DNA of 64,000 bases from Enterobacteriaceae bacterium LSJC7 (GCA_000302695.1 AMFN01000003.1:744001-808000); one strand, 5' to 3'; shown: positions 42,235-53,830, numbered from the stretch's first letter. Notes: generated by a model from the letters alone, not told the origin. Made by a program: numbers and translations.

Positions 42235-42774
42235 TCAAAGATCTTCCGGCCACGGGAACTGTGCCGCCGACAGCGGCGGCGTGTGATAATAGTTACGCAG
42301 CGCCTCAATAAAGCGCGCCGGACGTGCCGGAATGCCCTTTTCAAGATATTCCATGACCTGTGCGTGTACCCGGCGCTGGAACACCACCCGGTCTGGCTCT
42401 ACATCGCCTTCCAGGTTGTCGCAGCTCACGTTGAACGGGTAGCCCGCCGCGACACAGAACAGCCAGTCAAACGCCTGTGGTTTCACCTCGACGTCTTCAA
42501 ACTGGCTCTGGGTCTGTGCATCACGCCCGTCCGGGCAGTACCAGTAACCAAAATCCACCTGCTCGCGCCGCGCTTTACCGGCGATACACCAGTGCGAGAT
42601 TTCGTGCAGGGCGCTGGCGTAAAAACCATGGGCGAACACAATACGGTGGTAAGGCGTGGTTTCATCTGCCGGAAGATAAATGGGCTCGTCGTCGCCTTTA
42701 ATCAGACGAGTATTAAATTCGCCCGCAAAGCAGCCGTCAAAGATATCAATTAATTGCTGATAGTGGTGTGTCAT
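42235..42774 (-). CDS. epmC: Elongation factor P hydroxylase EpmC (YfcM)
   Basis: Hydroxylates the beta-lysylated Lys34 of EF-P. 179 residues (E. coli 182). Metal-site-like motif [21 protein letters not shown] and [19 protein letters not shown]. Between yfcA and yfcL as in E. coli. Confidence 0.94.
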   Translation of the reverse strand: MTHHYQQLIDIFDGCFAGEFNTRLIKGDDEPIYLPADETTPYHRIVFAHGFYASALHEISHWCIAGKARREQVDFGYWYCPDGRDAQTQSQFEDVEVKPQAFDWLFCVAAGYPFNVSCDNLEGDVEPDRVVFQRRVHAQVMEYLEKGIPARPARFIEALRNYYHTPPLSAAQFPWPEDL

Positions 42775-42779
42775 CGAAA

Positions 42780-43577
42780 TTATGCAATCCCCAGCCAGTG
42801 GAGGAGAGCCTGTCCATGGCTGTCAAATAACAGTTTAGCGCTCATCACCGCCGAAACGATAACAATCATCGGGCGAATTAAGCGCTGGCCTTTGCTGAGC
42901 ACCAGTCGCGAACCGATACGCGCCCCAAGAAATTGCCCGGCCATCATGACAAAGCCGGTACCCCAGACCACCTTGCCGCCGATGATAAACAGCAGCAGGC
43001 CGCCCAGATTTGATGTGGCGTTCAACACTTTGGCATGCGCCGTTGATTTCGCCAGGTTATAGCCGCACAGCGTTACGAACGCCAGGGCATAAAAAGAGCC
43101 CGCGCCGGGGCCAAAGAAACCGTCGTAGAAACCGACACAGCCACCGGCAATCAGCGCAAACGGCAGGCCGTACAGCCGACGCTGACGGTCTTCTTCACCA
43201 AGGCGCGGCATCAGCAAAAAATAGAGACCGATACCAATAACCAGCAGCGGCAGGATCTGGCGCAGAATATCGGCTTTGACGTGCTGCACCAGCAGCGCAC
43301 CGGCGGTAGAGCCGATAAACGTCATCGCGATATTGAGCTTCTGGTCGCTAAGGCTGACGACTTTGCGGCGGATAAAGTACAGGCTTGCGGACACCGAGCC
43401 GCCGCAGGCCTGAAGCTTATTGGTCGCCAGTGCCTGGGCAGGCGACATGCCTGCGGCCAACAGCGCAGGCACCGTCAGTAAACCACCGCCGCCCGCCAGC
43501 GCATCGATAAACCCGGCCAGCATCGCCACGAAAAACAGCACCACCAGCAACAGTGGTGAAACCATAAACCAATCCAT
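42780..43577 (-). CDS. yfcA: TSUP-family membrane permease YfcA
   Basis: Sulfite-exporter TauE/SafE family inner-membrane protein, 265 residues (E. coli 269), about eight membrane segments, with GFIDALAGGGGLLTVPAL and GFYDGFFGPGAGSFYALAF repeats typical of the two half-domains. Substrate unproven. Between mepA and epmC with short gaps, so probably one operon. Confidence 0.93.
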   Translation of the reverse strand: MDWFMVSPLLLVVLFFVAMLAGFIDALAGGGGLLTVPALLAAGMSPAQALATNKLQACGGSVSASLYFIRRKVVSLSDQKLNIAMTFIGSTAGALLVQHVKADILRQILPLLVIGIGLYFLLMPRLGEEDRQRRLYGLPFALIAGGCVGFYDGFFGPGAGSFYALAFVTLCGYNLAKSTAHAKVLNATSNLGGLLLFIIGGKVVWGTGFVMMAGQFLGARIGSRLVLSKGQRLIRPMIVIVSAVMSAKLLFDSHGQALLHWLGIA

Positions 43578-43589
43578 TGTGCGGCCCCG

Positions 43590-44414
43590 TCAGAGAAGGT
43601 GGTTATCCAGTAAAGCCTGACAGGAAGGCGGCAACGGAGGCGGCGTCTTCTTCGCAGGCGTGCTGCCCGGTTTTGCCGGTTCAAACCAGCTTTGCAGCTC
43701 GTAGCCACAGCCGTCACCGGCCGGTGGAGCGGCCTGTTCTTCACATTCCAGACTGCCTGGCGGACAACGCAAACGCACGTGCATGTGGGCGCGGTGAGCA
43801 AACCACGGACGCACCTTGCGCAGCCAGGCGCGATCGGTCTGCCCGGCGGTTTCGCACAACTTCAGTTTGATAGCCGGGTTGACGAAAATACGTGTCACGT
43901 CATCGTCCTTCGCCGCCAGTTTAATGAGTTCACCAATCTGTGGCTGCCACAGGCGCTCCAGCACGCGCTTGCCGTCAACTGCCACCAGGTCCAGGGCCTG
44001 TGGGCGTGCCAACTGTGCGGCACTCCAGCGGTTTTGCGGCAGTTGCAGGAAAATATCCACATCCAGCCCGGTCTGGTGGCTGGCATGTCCGCTGTTAAAG
44101 CGCCCGCCTGCTGCCATGCCCAGATCGCCAATCAGCAGCGTGCCAAGCCCGGCCTGGTGCGCTTCACGGCTGAGTTTCTGGATAAAGGCCAACAGGTCCG
44201 GGTGACCGAAGTAGCGACGCTGGTCGGTACGCATCACCTGGTAGTCTTCGGAATTGAGCGCCAGCGGCTGTGCTCCAACGATACAGCCGTTAGAGAACCC
44301 GCCGATGGACTGCGGGCTACCGGGAATCGGATGGGTGATTTTCTGCCACGGCGTGGCAGCCATAGCCGCGCTGCTGGCCAGCAGCGCAAGTAAAGCAATC
44401 AGCGATTTTTTCAT
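43590..44414 (-). CDS. mepA: Murein DD-endopeptidase MepA
   Basis: Periplasmic LAS-type metallopeptidase cleaving D-Ala-mDAP crosslinks. Signal peptide about 19 residues (cut after AMA). Zinc motifs [15 protein letters not shown] and [15 protein letters not shown]. 274 residues as in E. coli. Four bases after aroC; the two are co-transcribed in E. coli too. Confidence 0.96.
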   Translation of the reverse strand: MKKSLIALLALLASSAAMAATPWQKITHPIPGSPQSIGGFSNGCIVGAQPLALNSEDYQVMRTDQRRYFGHPDLLAFIQKLSREAHQAGLGTLLIGDLGMAAGGRFNSGHASHQTGLDVDIFLQLPQNRWSAAQLARPQALDLVAVDGKRVLERLWQPQIGELIKLAAKDDDVTRIFVNPAIKLKLCETAGQTDRAWLRKVRPWFAHRAHMHVRLRCPPGSLECEEQAAPPAGDGCGYELQSWFEPAKPGSTPAKKTPPPLPPSCQALLDNHLL

Positions 44415-44418
44415 GGTA

Positions 44419-45504
44419 TCACCAGCGTGGAATGGTCGTCACAACGTCGCCATTCTGGCCGCGCTGGCGCAGCAGATGGTCCATCAGCACAATCGCCATC
44501 ATGGCTTCAGCAATGGGTACGGCACGAATGCCCACGCACGGATCGTGACGCCCGCGGGTTATCATTTCCACTTCCTCACCGTCGCGTGTGATGGTGCGCC
44601 CCGGCACAGTGATGCTGGAAGTAGGCTTAAGCGCGATGCTCGCCACAATCTGCTGGCCGCTGCTGATGCCGCCTAACACGCCGCCTGCATGGTTACTCTG
44701 AAAACCCGCTTTGGTTATTTCGTCACGGTTCTGGCTGCCGCGCAGCGCAACGGTGCTAAAACCATCGCCAATTTCCACGCCTTTAACGGCGTTAATGCTC
44801 ATCAGCGCATGTGCAATGTCAGCATCCAGTCGGTCAAACACCGGCTCTCCCAGGCCTGGCGGCACATGGTCGGCCACCACGGTGACTTTCGCGCCAATGG
44901 AATCGCCCTCTTTTTTAAGCGCGCGCATCAGCTCGTCCAGCGCCTCAATCTTGCCCGGCTCCGGGCAGAAGAACGGGTTTTGTTCCACCTGCGCCCAGTC
45001 CTGGATTTCCAGCGGGATATCGCCCATTTGCGTCAGGCAGGCTCGCACGATAATGCCGTGCTTCTGCGCCAGATATTTTTTCGCGATGGCACCTGCTGCC
45101 ACACGCATGGCGGTTTCACGCGCAGACGAGCGCCCGCCGCCGCGGTAATCGCGCAGGCCATACTTTTGCTCATAGGTGTAGTCGGCATGTCCCGGACGGA
45201 ACAAATCCTTAATGGCGCTGTAGTCCTGAGAGCGCTGATCGGTGTTTTCAATCAGCAGGCCAATGCTGGTACCGGTGGTGACGCCTTCAAAGACCCCGGA
45301 GAGGATTTTGACCTGGTCTGGCTCGCGGCGCTGGGTGGTATAACGTGAGGTGCCTGGACGGCGGCGGTCAAGGTCGTGCTGTAAGTCTGCTTCGGTAAGC
45401 GGGATGCCTGGCGGCACACCGTCCACAATACAGCCCAGTGCCGGGCCATGGGATTCACCAAACGTCGTTACTTTGAAGAGTTGTCCAATACTGTTCCCTG
45501 CCAT
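44419..45504 (-). CDS. aroC: Chorismate synthase AroC
   Basis: Last shikimate-pathway step, EPSP to chorismate, FMN-dependent. 361 residues. Signatures [32 protein letters not shown] and [17 protein letters not shown]. The frame begins at a GTG (45507), but ATG 45504 matches the E. coli N-terminus MAGN and is preceded by AAGGAG. Confidence 0.98.
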   Translation of the reverse strand: MAGNSIGQLFKVTTFGESHGPALGCIVDGVPPGIPLTEADLQHDLDRRRPGTSRYTTQRREPDQVKILSGVFEGVTTGTSIGLLIENTDQRSQDYSAIKDLFRPGHADYTYEQKYGLRDYRGGGRSSARETAMRVAAGAIAKKYLAQKHGIIVRACLTQMGDIPLEIQDWAQVEQNPFFCPEPGKIEALDELMRALKKEGDSIGAKVTVVADHVPPGLGEPVFDRLDADIAHALMSINAVKGVEIGDGFSTVALRGSQNRDEITKAGFQSNHAGGVLGGISSGQQIVASIALKPTSSITVPGRTITRDGEEVEMITRGRHDPCVGIRAVPIAEAMMAIVLMDHLLRQRGQNGDVVTTIPRW

Positions 45505-45575
45505 CACGGCTCCTTACCGTAGTTATGTTGTCGTTATGATGGAAGACGGCGGGTCGTTGCCCGCCTTAATTATGA

Positions 45576-46508
45576 TTAGTCACGATAAATTCTGAACTGC
45601 TCACGCGCGGCGATAAGCTGGGCTTTGGTCAGCATAAAGACCCCGTCGCCGCCGTTATCAAACTCAAGCCAGGTGAACTCCACCTCAGGATACTGCTCAA
45701 TCAGGTGCACCATGCTGTTGCCCACTTCACAAATCAGCACGCCGTCGTCGCTCAGGTAGTCCGGCGCACAGGCAATAATGCGCCGCGCCAGCTTCAGGCC
45801 ATCAGTCCCTGCCGCCAGCCCTAACTCCGGCTCATGCTGGTACTCACCCGGCAAGTCGTCCATGTCTTCAGCGTCCACATACGGTGGGTTGGTGACGATA
45901 ATGTCATACTGCACTTTCGGCAGGTCGCGGAACAGGTCGCTGCGAATCGGTGTCACGTTGTGCAGCATGCCGTGCTCTTCGATATTGCGCTCAGTCACCG
46001 CCAGCGCGTCGACGGAAATATCGACCGCGTCCACTTCTGCCTCAGGGAAGGCGTAGGCACAGGCAATGGCGATGCAGCCGCTGCCGGTACACATATCAAG
46101 AATGTGCTGCGGCTCGTGGCCAATCAGACCCGCGAAGCGGCTGTTAATCAGCTCACCAATCGGCGAGCGCGGCACCAGCACGCGCTCATCCACGTAAAAC
46201 TCGTGACCGCAGAACCAGGCTTTATTGGTGAGGTAGGCGACCGGAATACGCTCGTTCACACGGCGAATCACGCGCTCAACGATGCGGTGGCGCTCGCTGG
46301 AGGTCAGACGCGAGGTGCGCATATCTTCAGGGATATCCAGCGGCAGGTAGAGCGAAGGCAGAACCAGCTGAACAGCTTCGTCCCACGGGTTGTCGGTGCC
46401 GTGGCCGTACCAGATACCCGCGGCGCTAAAGCGGCTGACGGCCCAGCGCAGCATATCCTGAATGGTGTGCAGCTCGCTGACTGCCTCATCGACGAAAATT
46501 TTGTCCAC
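45576..46508 (-). CDS. prmB: Ribosomal protein uL3 glutamine methyltransferase PrmB
   Basis: SAM-dependent methyltransferase of Gln150 in ribosomal protein uL3. Motif [16 protein letters not shown] and catalytic NPPY in [14 protein letters not shown]. 310 residues. GTG start with GGAGG upstream, as in E. coli. Upstream of aroC. Confidence 0.96.
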   Translation of the reverse strand: MDKIFVDEAVSELHTIQDMLRWAVSRFSAAGIWYGHGTDNPWDEAVQLVLPSLYLPLDIPEDMRTSRLTSSERHRIVERVIRRVNERIPVAYLTNKAWFCGHEFYVDERVLVPRSPIGELINSRFAGLIGHEPQHILDMCTGSGCIAIACAYAFPEAEVDAVDISVDALAVTERNIEEHGMLHNVTPIRSDLFRDLPKVQYDIIVTNPPYVDAEDMDDLPGEYQHEPELGLAAGTDGLKLARRIIACAPDYLSDDGVLICEVGNSMVHLIEQYPEVEFTWLEFDNGGDGVFMLTKAQLIAAREQFRIYRD

Positions 46509-46679
46509 TTTTGCCCTCCGCCGGACGATATCGCATAGTATTCGCTGGCTAGTGTGCCACGAACACCGTCACAAATCAGCAGGCAAGCGCAACTGGCAGC
46601 GTGAAAAGAACGGCTCACGTTAACGGCGCGGGCAAAAACGGGTACACTTCGGAACATTTCATATATCCACGAGAGACGC

Positions 46680-47231
46680 ATGAAGAAGAAATCTTCACTC
46701 AGCCCTGAGGATAAGGCGCTGTTTCGCGGGTTGATGAATGGCGCCCGCAAGCTGACTCAGGACACGGTCGTCCATCGTCCTGCGCGTAAAAAGCCCGGAG
46801 TCGTGCCGCAAAAGCGGCTCATTAGTGAGCAGATTGATGCAAGCCACTATTTTTCCGACGAGTTTCAGCCGCTGCTGTCAACCGAGGGGCCGTCACGCTA
46901 TGTGCGCCAGGATGTCAGCCCGTTTGAACTGAAAAAACTGCGCCGCGGCGATTATTCCCCGGAACTGTTTCTGGATTTGCACGGACTGACGCAGCTACAG
47001 GCCAAGCAGGAACTGGGCGCGCTGATTGCGGCCTGCCGCCGCGAGCATATCTGGTGCGCCTGTGTAATGCACGGCCACGGTAAGCACGTTCTCAAGCAGC
47101 AGACACCGCTGTGGCTGGCGCAGCACCCACACATTATGGCGTTTCACCAGGCACCGAAAGAATACGGCGGCGATGCAGCCTTGCTGATATTGATTGAAAC
47201 CGAAGAGTGGCAGCCGCCGGAATTGCCCTGA
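46680..47231 (+). CDS. smrB: Ribosome rescue nuclease SmrB (YfcN)
   Basis: Smr-domain endonuclease that cleaves mRNA between collided ribosomes in E. coli. Smr motifs [16 protein letters not shown] and [17 protein letters not shown] at residues about 98-140. 183 residues. Divergent from prmB. E. coli has a fimbrial block (yfcO-yfcV) between this gene and sixA; none is present here. Confidence 0.95.
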   Translation: MKKKSSLSPEDKALFRGLMNGARKLTQDTVVHRPARKKPGVVPQKRLISEQIDASHYFSDEFQPLLSTEGPSRYVRQDVSPFELKKLRRGDYSPELFLDLHGLTQLQAKQELGALIAACRREHIWCACVMHGHGKHVLKQQTPLWLAQHPHIMAFHQAPKEYGGDAALLILIETEEWQPPELP

Positions 47232-47253
47232 ATAGCAGATGTCAGAAACGAGA

Positions 47254-47274
47254 AGAGCCGCTCAACGCGGCTCT
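47254..47274. terminator. Hairpin between smrB and sixA
   Basis: 8-bp stem AGAGCCGC / GCGGCTCT with a five-base loop between convergent genes; no clear T-tract, so termination efficiency is doubtful. Confidence 0.45.
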
Positions 47275-47304
47275 GATAAAGGTGGCTGGCACAGCCTAAT
47301 CATC

Positions 47305-47793
47305 TCAGATAGCTTTTGCCATCTTCAGATTGCAGGGGCTCATCTGCCAGTTAAACACACCCTGCCCGGTTGTTGCATCCAGCGTTACGCAGGCAATGGC
47401 AGAGGTGGTAAACATGGGTGCAGTCTCGCCAGGGCACAGTTCAGCCACCAGGTAGCCGACGAGCGGCAGATGGGAAATCACCAGCACGGACTCCACGCCT
47501 TCAGCGGCCAGCGCGACAAGGTAATCACCGACGAGATCAATATCACCGCCAGGAGTAAGCTCGGACAGCACCTCTTCCGTCGCCGGAAGCGTTAATACGC
47601 CGCGCACTGTTTCCAGAGTCTGTCTGGCTCGCAGGTAAGGGCTCACCAGAACACGTTCGATACTCACCTTCTGATTCTGTAACCAGTTCGCCATCAGGCG
47701 GGATTCATCACAACCGCACTGCGTGAGTGGACGGACAGAATCACTGGCGGCATCAAGGGCTGCGTCGCCGTGACGCATGATAAAAACTTGCAT
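47305..47793 (-). CDS. sixA: Phosphohistidine phosphatase SixA
   Basis: Histidine-phosphatase-superfamily enzyme that removes phosphate from phosphohistidine (ArcB HPt; NPr of the nitrogen PTS). RHG motif at residues 7-9 (IMRHGDAA, His8 nucleophile) and the second His in VISHLPLV. 162 residues (E. coli 161). Confidence 0.95.
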   Translation of the reverse strand: MQVFIMRHGDAALDAASDSVRPLTQCGCDESRLMANWLQNQKVSIERVLVSPYLRARQTLETVRGVLTLPATEEVLSELTPGGDIDLVGDYLVALAAEGVESVLVISHLPLVGYLVAELCPGETAPMFTTSAIACVTLDATTGQGVFNWQMSPCNLKMAKAI

Positions 47794-47954
47794 ATTGCAC
47801 CGCTTTTGTTAACCAGAATCGTCAACTTACTCCACCAGGTATAACACCATAATTGGGGATTAGCCGACGGCCGGGCATATTGCCTGAACCATTTTTTCGA
47901 TGGAACGCAGTCTTTTACCCTAATGGTATAACTGTAGTCAATCGCTGTTTACAA

Positions 47955-47980
47955 AATGAGCACATCAGAATGTGCTCATT
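47955..47980 (-). terminator. fadJ terminator
   Basis: 10-bp stem AATGAGCACA / TGTGCTCATT, six-base loop, followed on the minus strand by TTTGTAAA. Confidence 0.75.
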
Positions 47981-48007
47981 ACCGGTTTATCGCCTGCCAC
48001 TGGCCCG

Positions 48008-50158
48008 CTATGCCACCGCCGGTGCTCCGGCGGGTTCAGTGCTCCACCAGCGTGCGCCGCTATGGGCCATACGCCGCAGCGCCTCACAGGGTGCGAAGCG
48101 CTCGCCGTAGCCCGCCGCAAGCTGCTCAAGCTCCTCAACCATACGTTTCGCGCCAAGCGTGTCCATATAATAAAACGGCCCACCCAGAAACGGTGGAAAG
48201 CCAATGCCGAACACCGCGCCAATATCACCGTCGCGTGGGCTGCGCACCACGCCTTCATCCAGACAACGCGCGGCTTCATTGAGCATCATCATCATGCAGC
48301 GCCGGGCAATATCCTGCTGCGGCTGGCGCGCGACTGGCGTAACGCCTAACAGGGTATACACCGCCGGATCGGCCTTTTTACTGTTTTTACCCCCTTTGGC
48401 GGGATAGAGATAGAAGCCACGGCCGTTTTTTCGCCCTTTGCGATCGTCATTCAAAATTGCTGAAACGTTTGCAGGAGCAGCAAAACGCGCGCCGTAAGCC
48501 TGCTCAAGAATCGGCATGATTTTGGTGCCCACGTCGATACCTACTTCATCGAGCAGCCGGATCGGTCCCACCGGGAACCCCGCCTGCACCAGCGCATCAT
48601 CAATGTTCTCAATCGGCTCGCCTTCTGCCAGACAGCGCAGCGCTTCATTGATATATGGCGCCAGAATGCGGTTTACGTAAAAACCGGCTTTATCGGCCAC
48701 CACAATCGGCGTTTTACCCTGACGTTTTGCCAGACTCACCACGGTCGAGATGGTTTGTTCACTGGTTCCCGCATGGGGAATCACCTCCACCAACGGCATT
48801 TTGTCGACCGGGCTGAAAAAATGCAGGCCGATGACCTGCTCCGGGCGCTGTGCCTGAGCGGCAATGTCATGAATGGGTAACGACGAGGTGTTAGACGCAA
48901 AAATGGTGTGCGCTGCCGCGTACTTCTCGACTTCGGCTACCATCTGCTGCTTGAGCGCCAGGTCTTCAAACACGGCTTCAATCACCACGTCGCGGTGCTG
49001 AAAACCGCTGTAATCCGTGGTGCCGGAGATACGGGAAAGCACGCGGTCACGCTCATTTGCCTTAATATGGCGACGGCGCACGCGCGCGCTGAGTAAATCC
49101 CAGGTGTATTTCAGCGCGTGAGTGATTCCCTCTTCGCGGATATCGCGAATGCGCACCGCCAGATTGCCCTTCGCTGCCGTCACGTTGGCAATGCCACCGC
49201 CCATCAGCCCGCCGCCGAGCACGCCAATCTGGCGCAGATCACGGGGCGACACGCTGCTTCCCGGGTCTTTTTTGATGTCCGTGCTGGTAAAGAAAAGATG
49301 GCGCAGCGCGCCTGACTCGCGGGTCATTGCCAGTTCGCCAAAAGCGCGCGCTTCGGACTCATAACCGCTGGCGCTGCCATGGACAAGCCCGGTGCGTACC
49401 GTGTCGATAATGCGCCCAGGTGCGGGATAGTTGCCATGGGTTTTCTGACGCGTCTTTTTCTCGACGGTGCTAAACAGCAATGTGCGAGCGAGTGGACCTG
49501 CCAGTAAACGCTCGCGCAGCGCCAGCTTGTGTGCGGGCATATCGCGCTTTTTCGCAAGCTCGACGGCGCTTTCCAGCAAAATTGAATGCGGTACAACGTC
49601 ATCGACTAACCCTGCCTTCAGCGCCTGACGCGCGCGCAGCTGTTTGCCGGTTAGCATCATCTCCAGCGCCACCGTCACGCCAACAAGACGCGGCAGGCGC
49701 TGCGTGCCGCCGGAGCCGGGTAGCAGACCCAACTGTACCTCCGGCAGGCCAAGCCGGGTTTTGTCGTCATCGCTGCAAATGCGGCGATGGCAGGCCAGCG
49801 CCAGCTCCAGCCCCCCGCCGAGGCAGGGGCCGTGAATTGCGGCGACAACTGGCACCGGCAGCCCGGCGATTTCAGCCATGATTTGCTGCCCCTGGCGCGC
49901 CAGCGCCTGCGCTTCGGCTGCACTTTTACAGCCCGCAATCATGTTGATGTCGGCACCCGCGATAAAGTTATCCGGCTTGCCGGAAATAATGACCACGCCT
50001 TCAAGCATGTGGTTTTCACGCAGCTGGCGAACAATGGCGCTCACTTCTTCACCAAATGCCGCCTTGAGTGTATTCATTTTTTCGCCAGGTACGTCGATAG
50101 TGACCACGGCCACATTGTCTGAACGCAGCGTCAGGGTAAATACCGGTGTCGTTTCCAT
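48008..50158 (-). CDS. fadJ: Anaerobic fatty-acid oxidation multifunctional protein FadJ
   Basis: Alpha subunit of the FadIJ complex: N-terminal enoyl-CoA hydratase/isomerase (to about 190; [17 protein letters not shown] and [20 protein letters not shown]), then 3-hydroxyacyl-CoA dehydrogenase with [18 protein letters not shown] (from about 310). 716 residues (E. coli 714). Its ATG shares one base with the fadI stop (TAATG), so the two are translationally coupled. Confidence 0.97.
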   Translation of the reverse strand: METTPVFTLTLRSDNVAVVTIDVPGEKMNTLKAAFGEEVSAIVRQLRENHMLEGVVIISGKPDNFIAGADINMIAGCKSAAEAQALARQGQQIMAEIAGLPVPVVAAIHGPCLGGGLELALACHRRICSDDDKTRLGLPEVQLGLLPGSGGTQRLPRLVGVTVALEMMLTGKQLRARQALKAGLVDDVVPHSILLESAVELAKKRDMPAHKLALRERLLAGPLARTLLFSTVEKKTRQKTHGNYPAPGRIIDTVRTGLVHGSASGYESEARAFGELAMTRESGALRHLFFTSTDIKKDPGSSVSPRDLRQIGVLGGGLMGGGIANVTAAKGNLAVRIRDIREEGITHALKYTWDLLSARVRRRHIKANERDRVLSRISGTTDYSGFQHRDVVIEAVFEDLALKQQMVAEVEKYAAAHTIFASNTSSLPIHDIAAQAQRPEQVIGLHFFSPVDKMPLVEVIPHAGTSEQTISTVVSLAKRQGKTPIVVADKAGFYVNRILAPYINEALRCLAEGEPIENIDDALVQAGFPVGPIRLLDEVGIDVGTKIMPILEQAYGARFAAPANVSAILNDDRKGRKNGRGFYLYPAKGGKNSKKADPAVYTLLGVTPVARQPQQDIARRCMMMMLNEAARCLDEGVVRSPRDGDIGAVFGIGFPPFLGGPFYYMDTLGAKRMVEELEQLAAGYGERFAPCEALRRMAHSGARWWSTEPAGAPAVA

Positions 50159-51468
50159 TATTCTGCCTCCAGAACCATTGCGGCACCCAGACCACCCGCT
50201 GCACAGGCGGTTACTAACCCCAGGCCACCGCCGCGACGTCGCAATTCGTTGAGCGTCTGGGTAATCATACGCGCGCCAGTGGCGGCAAACGGATGCCCGT
50301 AGGCAATGGAGCCGCCGAGCACATTGAACTGCTCCTCGCTCACCTCTCCGGTTGCGCGTTCGCGCCCGAGCACCTCGCGCGCAAAGCGATTGCTTGCCAG
50401 CATCTTCAGGTTGGTCAGCGTCTGGGCGGCAAAGGCTTCATGCATATCAAACAACGTCAGGTCGCTAAGGGCTATCCCGGCGCGGTCCAGCGCCAGCGGC
50501 GTGGCCCAGGCTGGGCCCAGCAACATATCCTGCCAGACATCAATGGCGGTAAACGCATAGCTGCGCAGGTAGCCCAGCGGCGTAAGCCCCAGCTCGCGAG
50601 CGCGGGATTCAGTCATCATGATGACCGCGGCCGCGCCATCGGTCAGCGGCGTGCTGTTGGCTGCGGTGACGGTGCCGTGACGGCGGTCGAACGCCGGGCG
50701 TAACCGGGCATAGTCGGCAAGACTACCGTCGCGACGTACCACGTTGTCTTCAGAAATCGTCTCGCGATACGGCGGCACGCGCGCGCTCATGACTTCGTGC
50801 GCCAGCTTGCCCTCCTGCCAGGCCTTTGCTGCCAGCTGATGTGAACGGTGCGCCAGCGCATCCTGCTCTTCGCGCGTGATGCCGTAGCTCTTCGCCATCT
50901 GCTCGGCGGTATCGCCCATGCGCAGACCGGTAGAGTATTCCGCTACCGCAGGCGGCACCGGCAGCAGGTCACGCGGGCGCAGGCGCGAAAAGAGTTTTAG
51001 TCGCTGGCTCAGGCTGCGCGCTTTGCTAAGGTCAAGCAGCGTACCGGCAAGCTTTTGGCTCACGCCAATGGGCAGTACGGACGTGGAGTCTGCGCCACCG
51101 GCTATGCCCGCGCGGATAGTGCCCGCCATCAGGCTTTCTGCAACGTTGGCAACGGCCTGGAAACTGGTTGCGCAGGCGCGGCTCACGCTGTAGGCGTCGG
51201 TGTGTACGCTCATCCCGGTGCCAAGTACGATTTCGCGGGCGATATTGGGCGCTTGTGGCATCTGCACCACCTGGCCAAACACCAGTTGCTCAATGGCCTC
51301 AGGTGGGATTTCAGCGCGTGCCAGCAGCTCCGCAACCACCATTTTACCCAGATCAACCGCGGGAACGCCGCGAAACGCCGTCGCCTGACGGGCAAAGGGA
51401 GTACGCAAACCGCCAACAAACGCAATGCGATCGCCAGTGCGAGTGACCAGAGAGAGGGGCTGATTCAT
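50158..51468 (-). CDS. fadI: Beta-ketothiolase FadI
   Basis: 3-ketoacyl-CoA thiolase beta subunit of FadIJ, 436 residues as in E. coli. Nucleophile Cys in [14 protein letters not shown], His in [16 protein letters not shown] and C-terminal Cys in [21 protein letters not shown] precedes the ATG and a FadR site lies 35 bases further up. Confidence 0.97.
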   Translation of the reverse strand: MNQPLSLVTRTGDRIAFVGGLRTPFARQATAFRGVPAVDLGKMVVAELLARAEIPPEAIEQLVFGQVVQMPQAPNIAREIVLGTGMSVHTDAYSVSRACATSFQAVANVAESLMAGTIRAGIAGGADSTSVLPIGVSQKLAGTLLDLSKARSLSQRLKLFSRLRPRDLLPVPPAVAEYSTGLRMGDTAEQMAKSYGITREEQDALAHRSHQLAAKAWQEGKLAHEVMSARVPPYRETISEDNVVRRDGSLADYARLRPAFDRRHGTVTAANSTPLTDGAAAVIMMTESRARELGLTPLGYLRSYAFTAIDVWQDMLLGPAWATPLALDRAGIALSDLTLFDMHEAFAAQTLTNLKMLASNRFAREVLGRERATGEVSEEQFNVLGGSIAYGHPFAATGARMITQTLNELRRRGGGLGLVTACAAGGLGAAMVLEAE

Positions 51469-51502
51469 AACGCTCCTTGAAAAAAATGCCGCAGGGCAAA
51501 AA

Positions 51503-51519
51503 AGTGGTCTGACCTGATC
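51503..51519 (-). promoter_or_regulatory. FadR operator of fadIJ
   Basis: AGTGGTCTGACCTGATC contains TGGTCTGACC, the core of the FadR consensus. It is 35 bases upstream of the fadI start and near the expected promoter, as in E. coli. Confidence 0.85.
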
Positions 51520-51797
51520 TTATTCTTAACCAAAAATTTACATACAGCCAATCATAAGCGCTAAAAATTGCGAGGCGATGCACGGAAAGAACAAAAGAAT
51601 AAAAGAAGGCAAAAAGAGAGGCGGAGGTGATATATGTACTGAGCAGAAACGTTTTTTTTGCTACTGGCTGATAAATAACCGCAACACGAAGCTACCGCGC
51701 TACGGGATAGGCAAAAAGCATGCAGGAAAGAAAATCACAGGCGAGAAAACTATTACACAATAATAAAGCCCACCTGGCGGCGGGCCTGGTAAATATA
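51520..51797. other. Spacer between fadIJ and yfcZ
   Basis: About 280 bases without a convincing gene. A 61-codon Lys-rich frame on the plus strand (51578-51763) lacks a Shine-Dalgarno and family similarity. The left end holds the fadIJ promoter, the right end the yfcZ terminator. Confidence 0.5.
51762..51786 (-). terminator. yfcZ terminator
   Basis: Minus strand stem GCCCGCC / GGTGGGC (one G-U pair) with a four-base loop, followed by TTTATTATTG. Confidence 0.7.
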
Positions 51798-52082
51798 TTA
51801 GCGCAGACCAAGCTGGAAAATTAACGCCTCTGCCTGACAGGCAAACACAAAGTCAATATCCAGACGCACGCCGTCAGCCTCATCAGTGAAGGTCGGCGTA
51901 ATCTGGCATGGCTCAGATTCAGCGGCACGTGCTTTTGCAGTCAGTGCAGCAAGTGTCTCTTCTGCCTGTGCTTTATTGGCAAAAACCCGGCTGTACGATG
52001 CCGTGCAGTCCGTGTTGTCCATGATGGTGCCCACATCCATACAGCAGCAAACCGGGGTTTCATCAGCACTGCATTTACTCAT
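51798..52082 (-). CDS. yfcZ: YfcZ/YiiS family protein
   Basis: 94-residue conserved protein of unknown function, nearly identical in layout to E. coli YfcZ: Cys-rich start (MSKCSADETPVCCCMDVG) and C-terminus FACQAEALIFQLGLR. The Cys-rich N-terminus could bind metal, but this is inference. Monocistronic, divergent from fadL. Confidence 0.93.
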   Translation of the reverse strand: MSKCSADETPVCCCMDVGTIMDNTDCTASYSRVFANKAQAEETLAALTAKARAAESEPCQITPTFTDEADGVRLDIDFVFACQAEALIFQLGLR

Positions 52083-52188
52083 TTTGATTTCCTCTGTATA
52101 TGCACCAGCGGGGTGCGCAGATAACGATTAATGTATTTTACGCCCCTGCCCCGACCTGCTCCAGTCGTTAATTCGTGTCGCGTCTTTA

Positions 52189-52204
52189 AGTGACCGAAAT
52201 CACA
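52189..52204 (+). promoter_or_regulatory. CRP site upstream of fadL
   Basis: AGTGA-N6-TCACA, one mismatch from the CRP core TGTGA-N6-TCACA. It lies about 150 bases upstream of the likely fadL transcription start; E. coli fadL is also CRP-activated from upstream sites. Confidence 0.6.
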
Positions 52205-52316
52205 CTTAAAAATGATCTAAAACAAAAATCACCGCAGAGTTCCCTGGCCCAGGTGACTATTTTTGCCAGCCAGATCCCGTTTCGATGATCATAATTTAAA
52301 AAAGCTGTAAACAAAC

Positions 52317-52347
52317 TTGCAACATTTGGGCTGGTCGGACCTATACT
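52317..52347 (+). promoter_or_regulatory. fadL promoter
   Basis: Candidate -35 TTGCAA (52317-52322) and -10 TATACT (52342-52347). The 19-base spacer is longer than ideal. The first FadR site overlaps the -10 element. Confidence 0.55.
52329..52345 (+). promoter_or_regulatory. FadR operator 1 of fadL
   Basis: GGCTGGTCGGACCTATA, strong match to the FadR consensus core CTGGTCNGACC; overlaps the -10 box, consistent with repression. Confidence 0.88.
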
Positions 52348-52352
52348 CTCGC

Positions 52353-52369
52353 AACTGGTCTGATTTCCA
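52353..52369 (+). promoter_or_regulatory. FadR operator 2 of fadL
   Basis: AACTGGTCTGATTTCCA, second FadR match just downstream of the first. Tandem FadR sites are also seen at E. coli fadL. Confidence 0.8.
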
Positions 52370-52453
52370 GGAAAGACGAGAGACCCTACACTTCGCGCTC
52401 TTGTTACTACATGTAACATTTTTTGAATAAAGATAATCGATGAGGTTTTGGTC

Positions 52454-53785
52454 ATGAGCCAGAAAACCCTGTTTGCAAAATCAGCTCTCGCTGTTGCAGT
52501 GGCATTAGTATCCGCACAGGCCTGGTCAGCAGGCTTTCAGTTAAACGAATATTCTTCTTCGGGTTTGGGTCGAGCCTATTCCGGGGAAGGTGCTATCGCA
52601 GACAATGCGGCTTCTGCCAGCCGTAACCCGGCTACTATCATGATGTTTGACCGTCCGTCATTCTCTGTGGGTGCCATCTTCGTCGATCCGGATGTTGATA
52701 TTTCAGGCCGCTCCCCGACCGGTAACAGCCTGAATGCGAAAAACATCGCCCCTACAGCCTGGGTACCGAACATTCACTTTGTTGCGCCAATTAACGACAA
52801 GTTTGGCTGGGGCGCCTCCGTCACCTCCAACTACGGGCTGGCAACCGAGTTTAACGACAGCTACGCCGCAGGCTCGATGGGCGGTAAAACCGACCTTGAG
52901 ACTATGAACCTGAACCTGAGCGGTGCGTATCGTCTGAACGATAACTGGAGCTTTGGCTTAGGTTTTGACGCCGTGTATGCGCGCGCTAAAATTGAGCGCT
53001 ACGCGGGCGACCTGGGCCAGATTGTTGCAGGTTCGGGTCTGATTACCGATCCACTAACCGCAGCACAGCTTGCGGGCATTCCTGCTAATACCCAGATTGC
53101 CCGTCTGAAAGGCAACGAATGGGGCTTTGGCTGGAACGCCGGGATCTTGTATGAACTGGATAAAAACAACCGTTATGCTTTCACCTATCGCTCAGAAGTG
53201 AAAGTTGACTTCGACGGTGCGTACAGCAGCCAGCTGCCGTCTGCTTACAACCAGATTGCAAGCAATCTTGGCCTGGCACTGCCTTCCGGCACTAACGGTC
53301 GCACCGTGGGCGGTTCTCTGACGCTGAACCTGCCGGAAATGTGGGAATTGTCTGGCTATAACCGCGTGGCACCGAAATGGGCCGTACACTACAGCCTGAC
53401 CTATACCAGCTGGAGCCAGTTCCAGGAGCTGAAAGCGAAAGGCACCAGTGGCGAGCAGCTATTCTATAAAGATGAAAACTTCAAAGACGCCATGCGCATT
53501 GCGCTGGGTACCACTTATTATATGGACGACAACTGGACGTTCCGTGGCGGTATCGCCTTTGATGACAGCCCGGTACCGGCCACCACGCGCTCCATCTCTA
53601 TCCCGGACCAGGACCGCCTGTGGCTGAGCGTGGGCAGTACCTATGCGTTTAACCAGGATGCGTCTGTGGACGTGGGCGTGTCATACATGCGCGGCCAGAG
53701 CGTTACCATCAACGAAGATCCCTACACCTTCAAATCCAAAGGTCGGGCGTGGCTGTACGGCGCGAACTTTAACTACGCGTTCTGA
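52454..53785 (+). CDS. fadL: Long-chain fatty acid outer-membrane transporter FadL
   Basis: 14-strand outer-membrane beta-barrel that passes long-chain fatty acids. Signal peptide about 25 residues (cut after AWS-A), then the hatch region [34 protein letters not shown] and the terminal FNYAF. 443 residues (E. coli 446); the loop around residues 190-215 differs from E. coli. An in-frame TTG at 52448 exists, but ATG 52454 sits eight bases after GAGG. It is the last gene in E. coli order in this window. Confidence 0.97.
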   Translation: MSQKTLFAKSALAVAVALVSAQAWSAGFQLNEYSSSGLGRAYSGEGAIADNAASASRNPATIMMFDRPSFSVGAIFVDPDVDISGRSPTGNSLNAKNIAPTAWVPNIHFVAPINDKFGWGASVTSNYGLATEFNDSYAAGSMGGKTDLETMNLNLSGAYRLNDNWSFGLGFDAVYARAKIERYAGDLGQIVAGSGLITDPLTAAQLAGIPANTQIARLKGNEWGFGWNAGILYELDKNNRYAFTYRSEVKVDFDGAYSSQLPSAYNQIASNLGLALPSGTNGRTVGGSLTLNLPEMWELSGYNRVAPKWAVHYSLTYTSWSQFQELKAKGTSGEQLFYKDENFKDAMRIALGTTYYMDDNWTFRGGIAFDDSPVPATTRSISIPDQDRLWLSVGSTYAFNQDASVDVGVSYMRGQSVTINEDPYTFKSKGRAWLYGANFNYAF

Positions 53786-53801
53786 TACCGTCAGTACGCG
53801 C

Positions 53802-53830
53802 AAAGCGGGCCAACAGGCCCGCTTTTTTTT
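53802..53830 (+). terminator. fadL terminator
   Basis: Stem AAAGCGGGCC / GGCCCGCTTT with AACA loop and a run of eight T. Confidence 0.92.

Noticed and set aside
51578-51763. 61-codon Lys-rich plus-strand frame between fadI and yfcZ
   Set aside because: No Shine-Dalgarno, no similarity, AT-rich intergenic sequence; likely chance.
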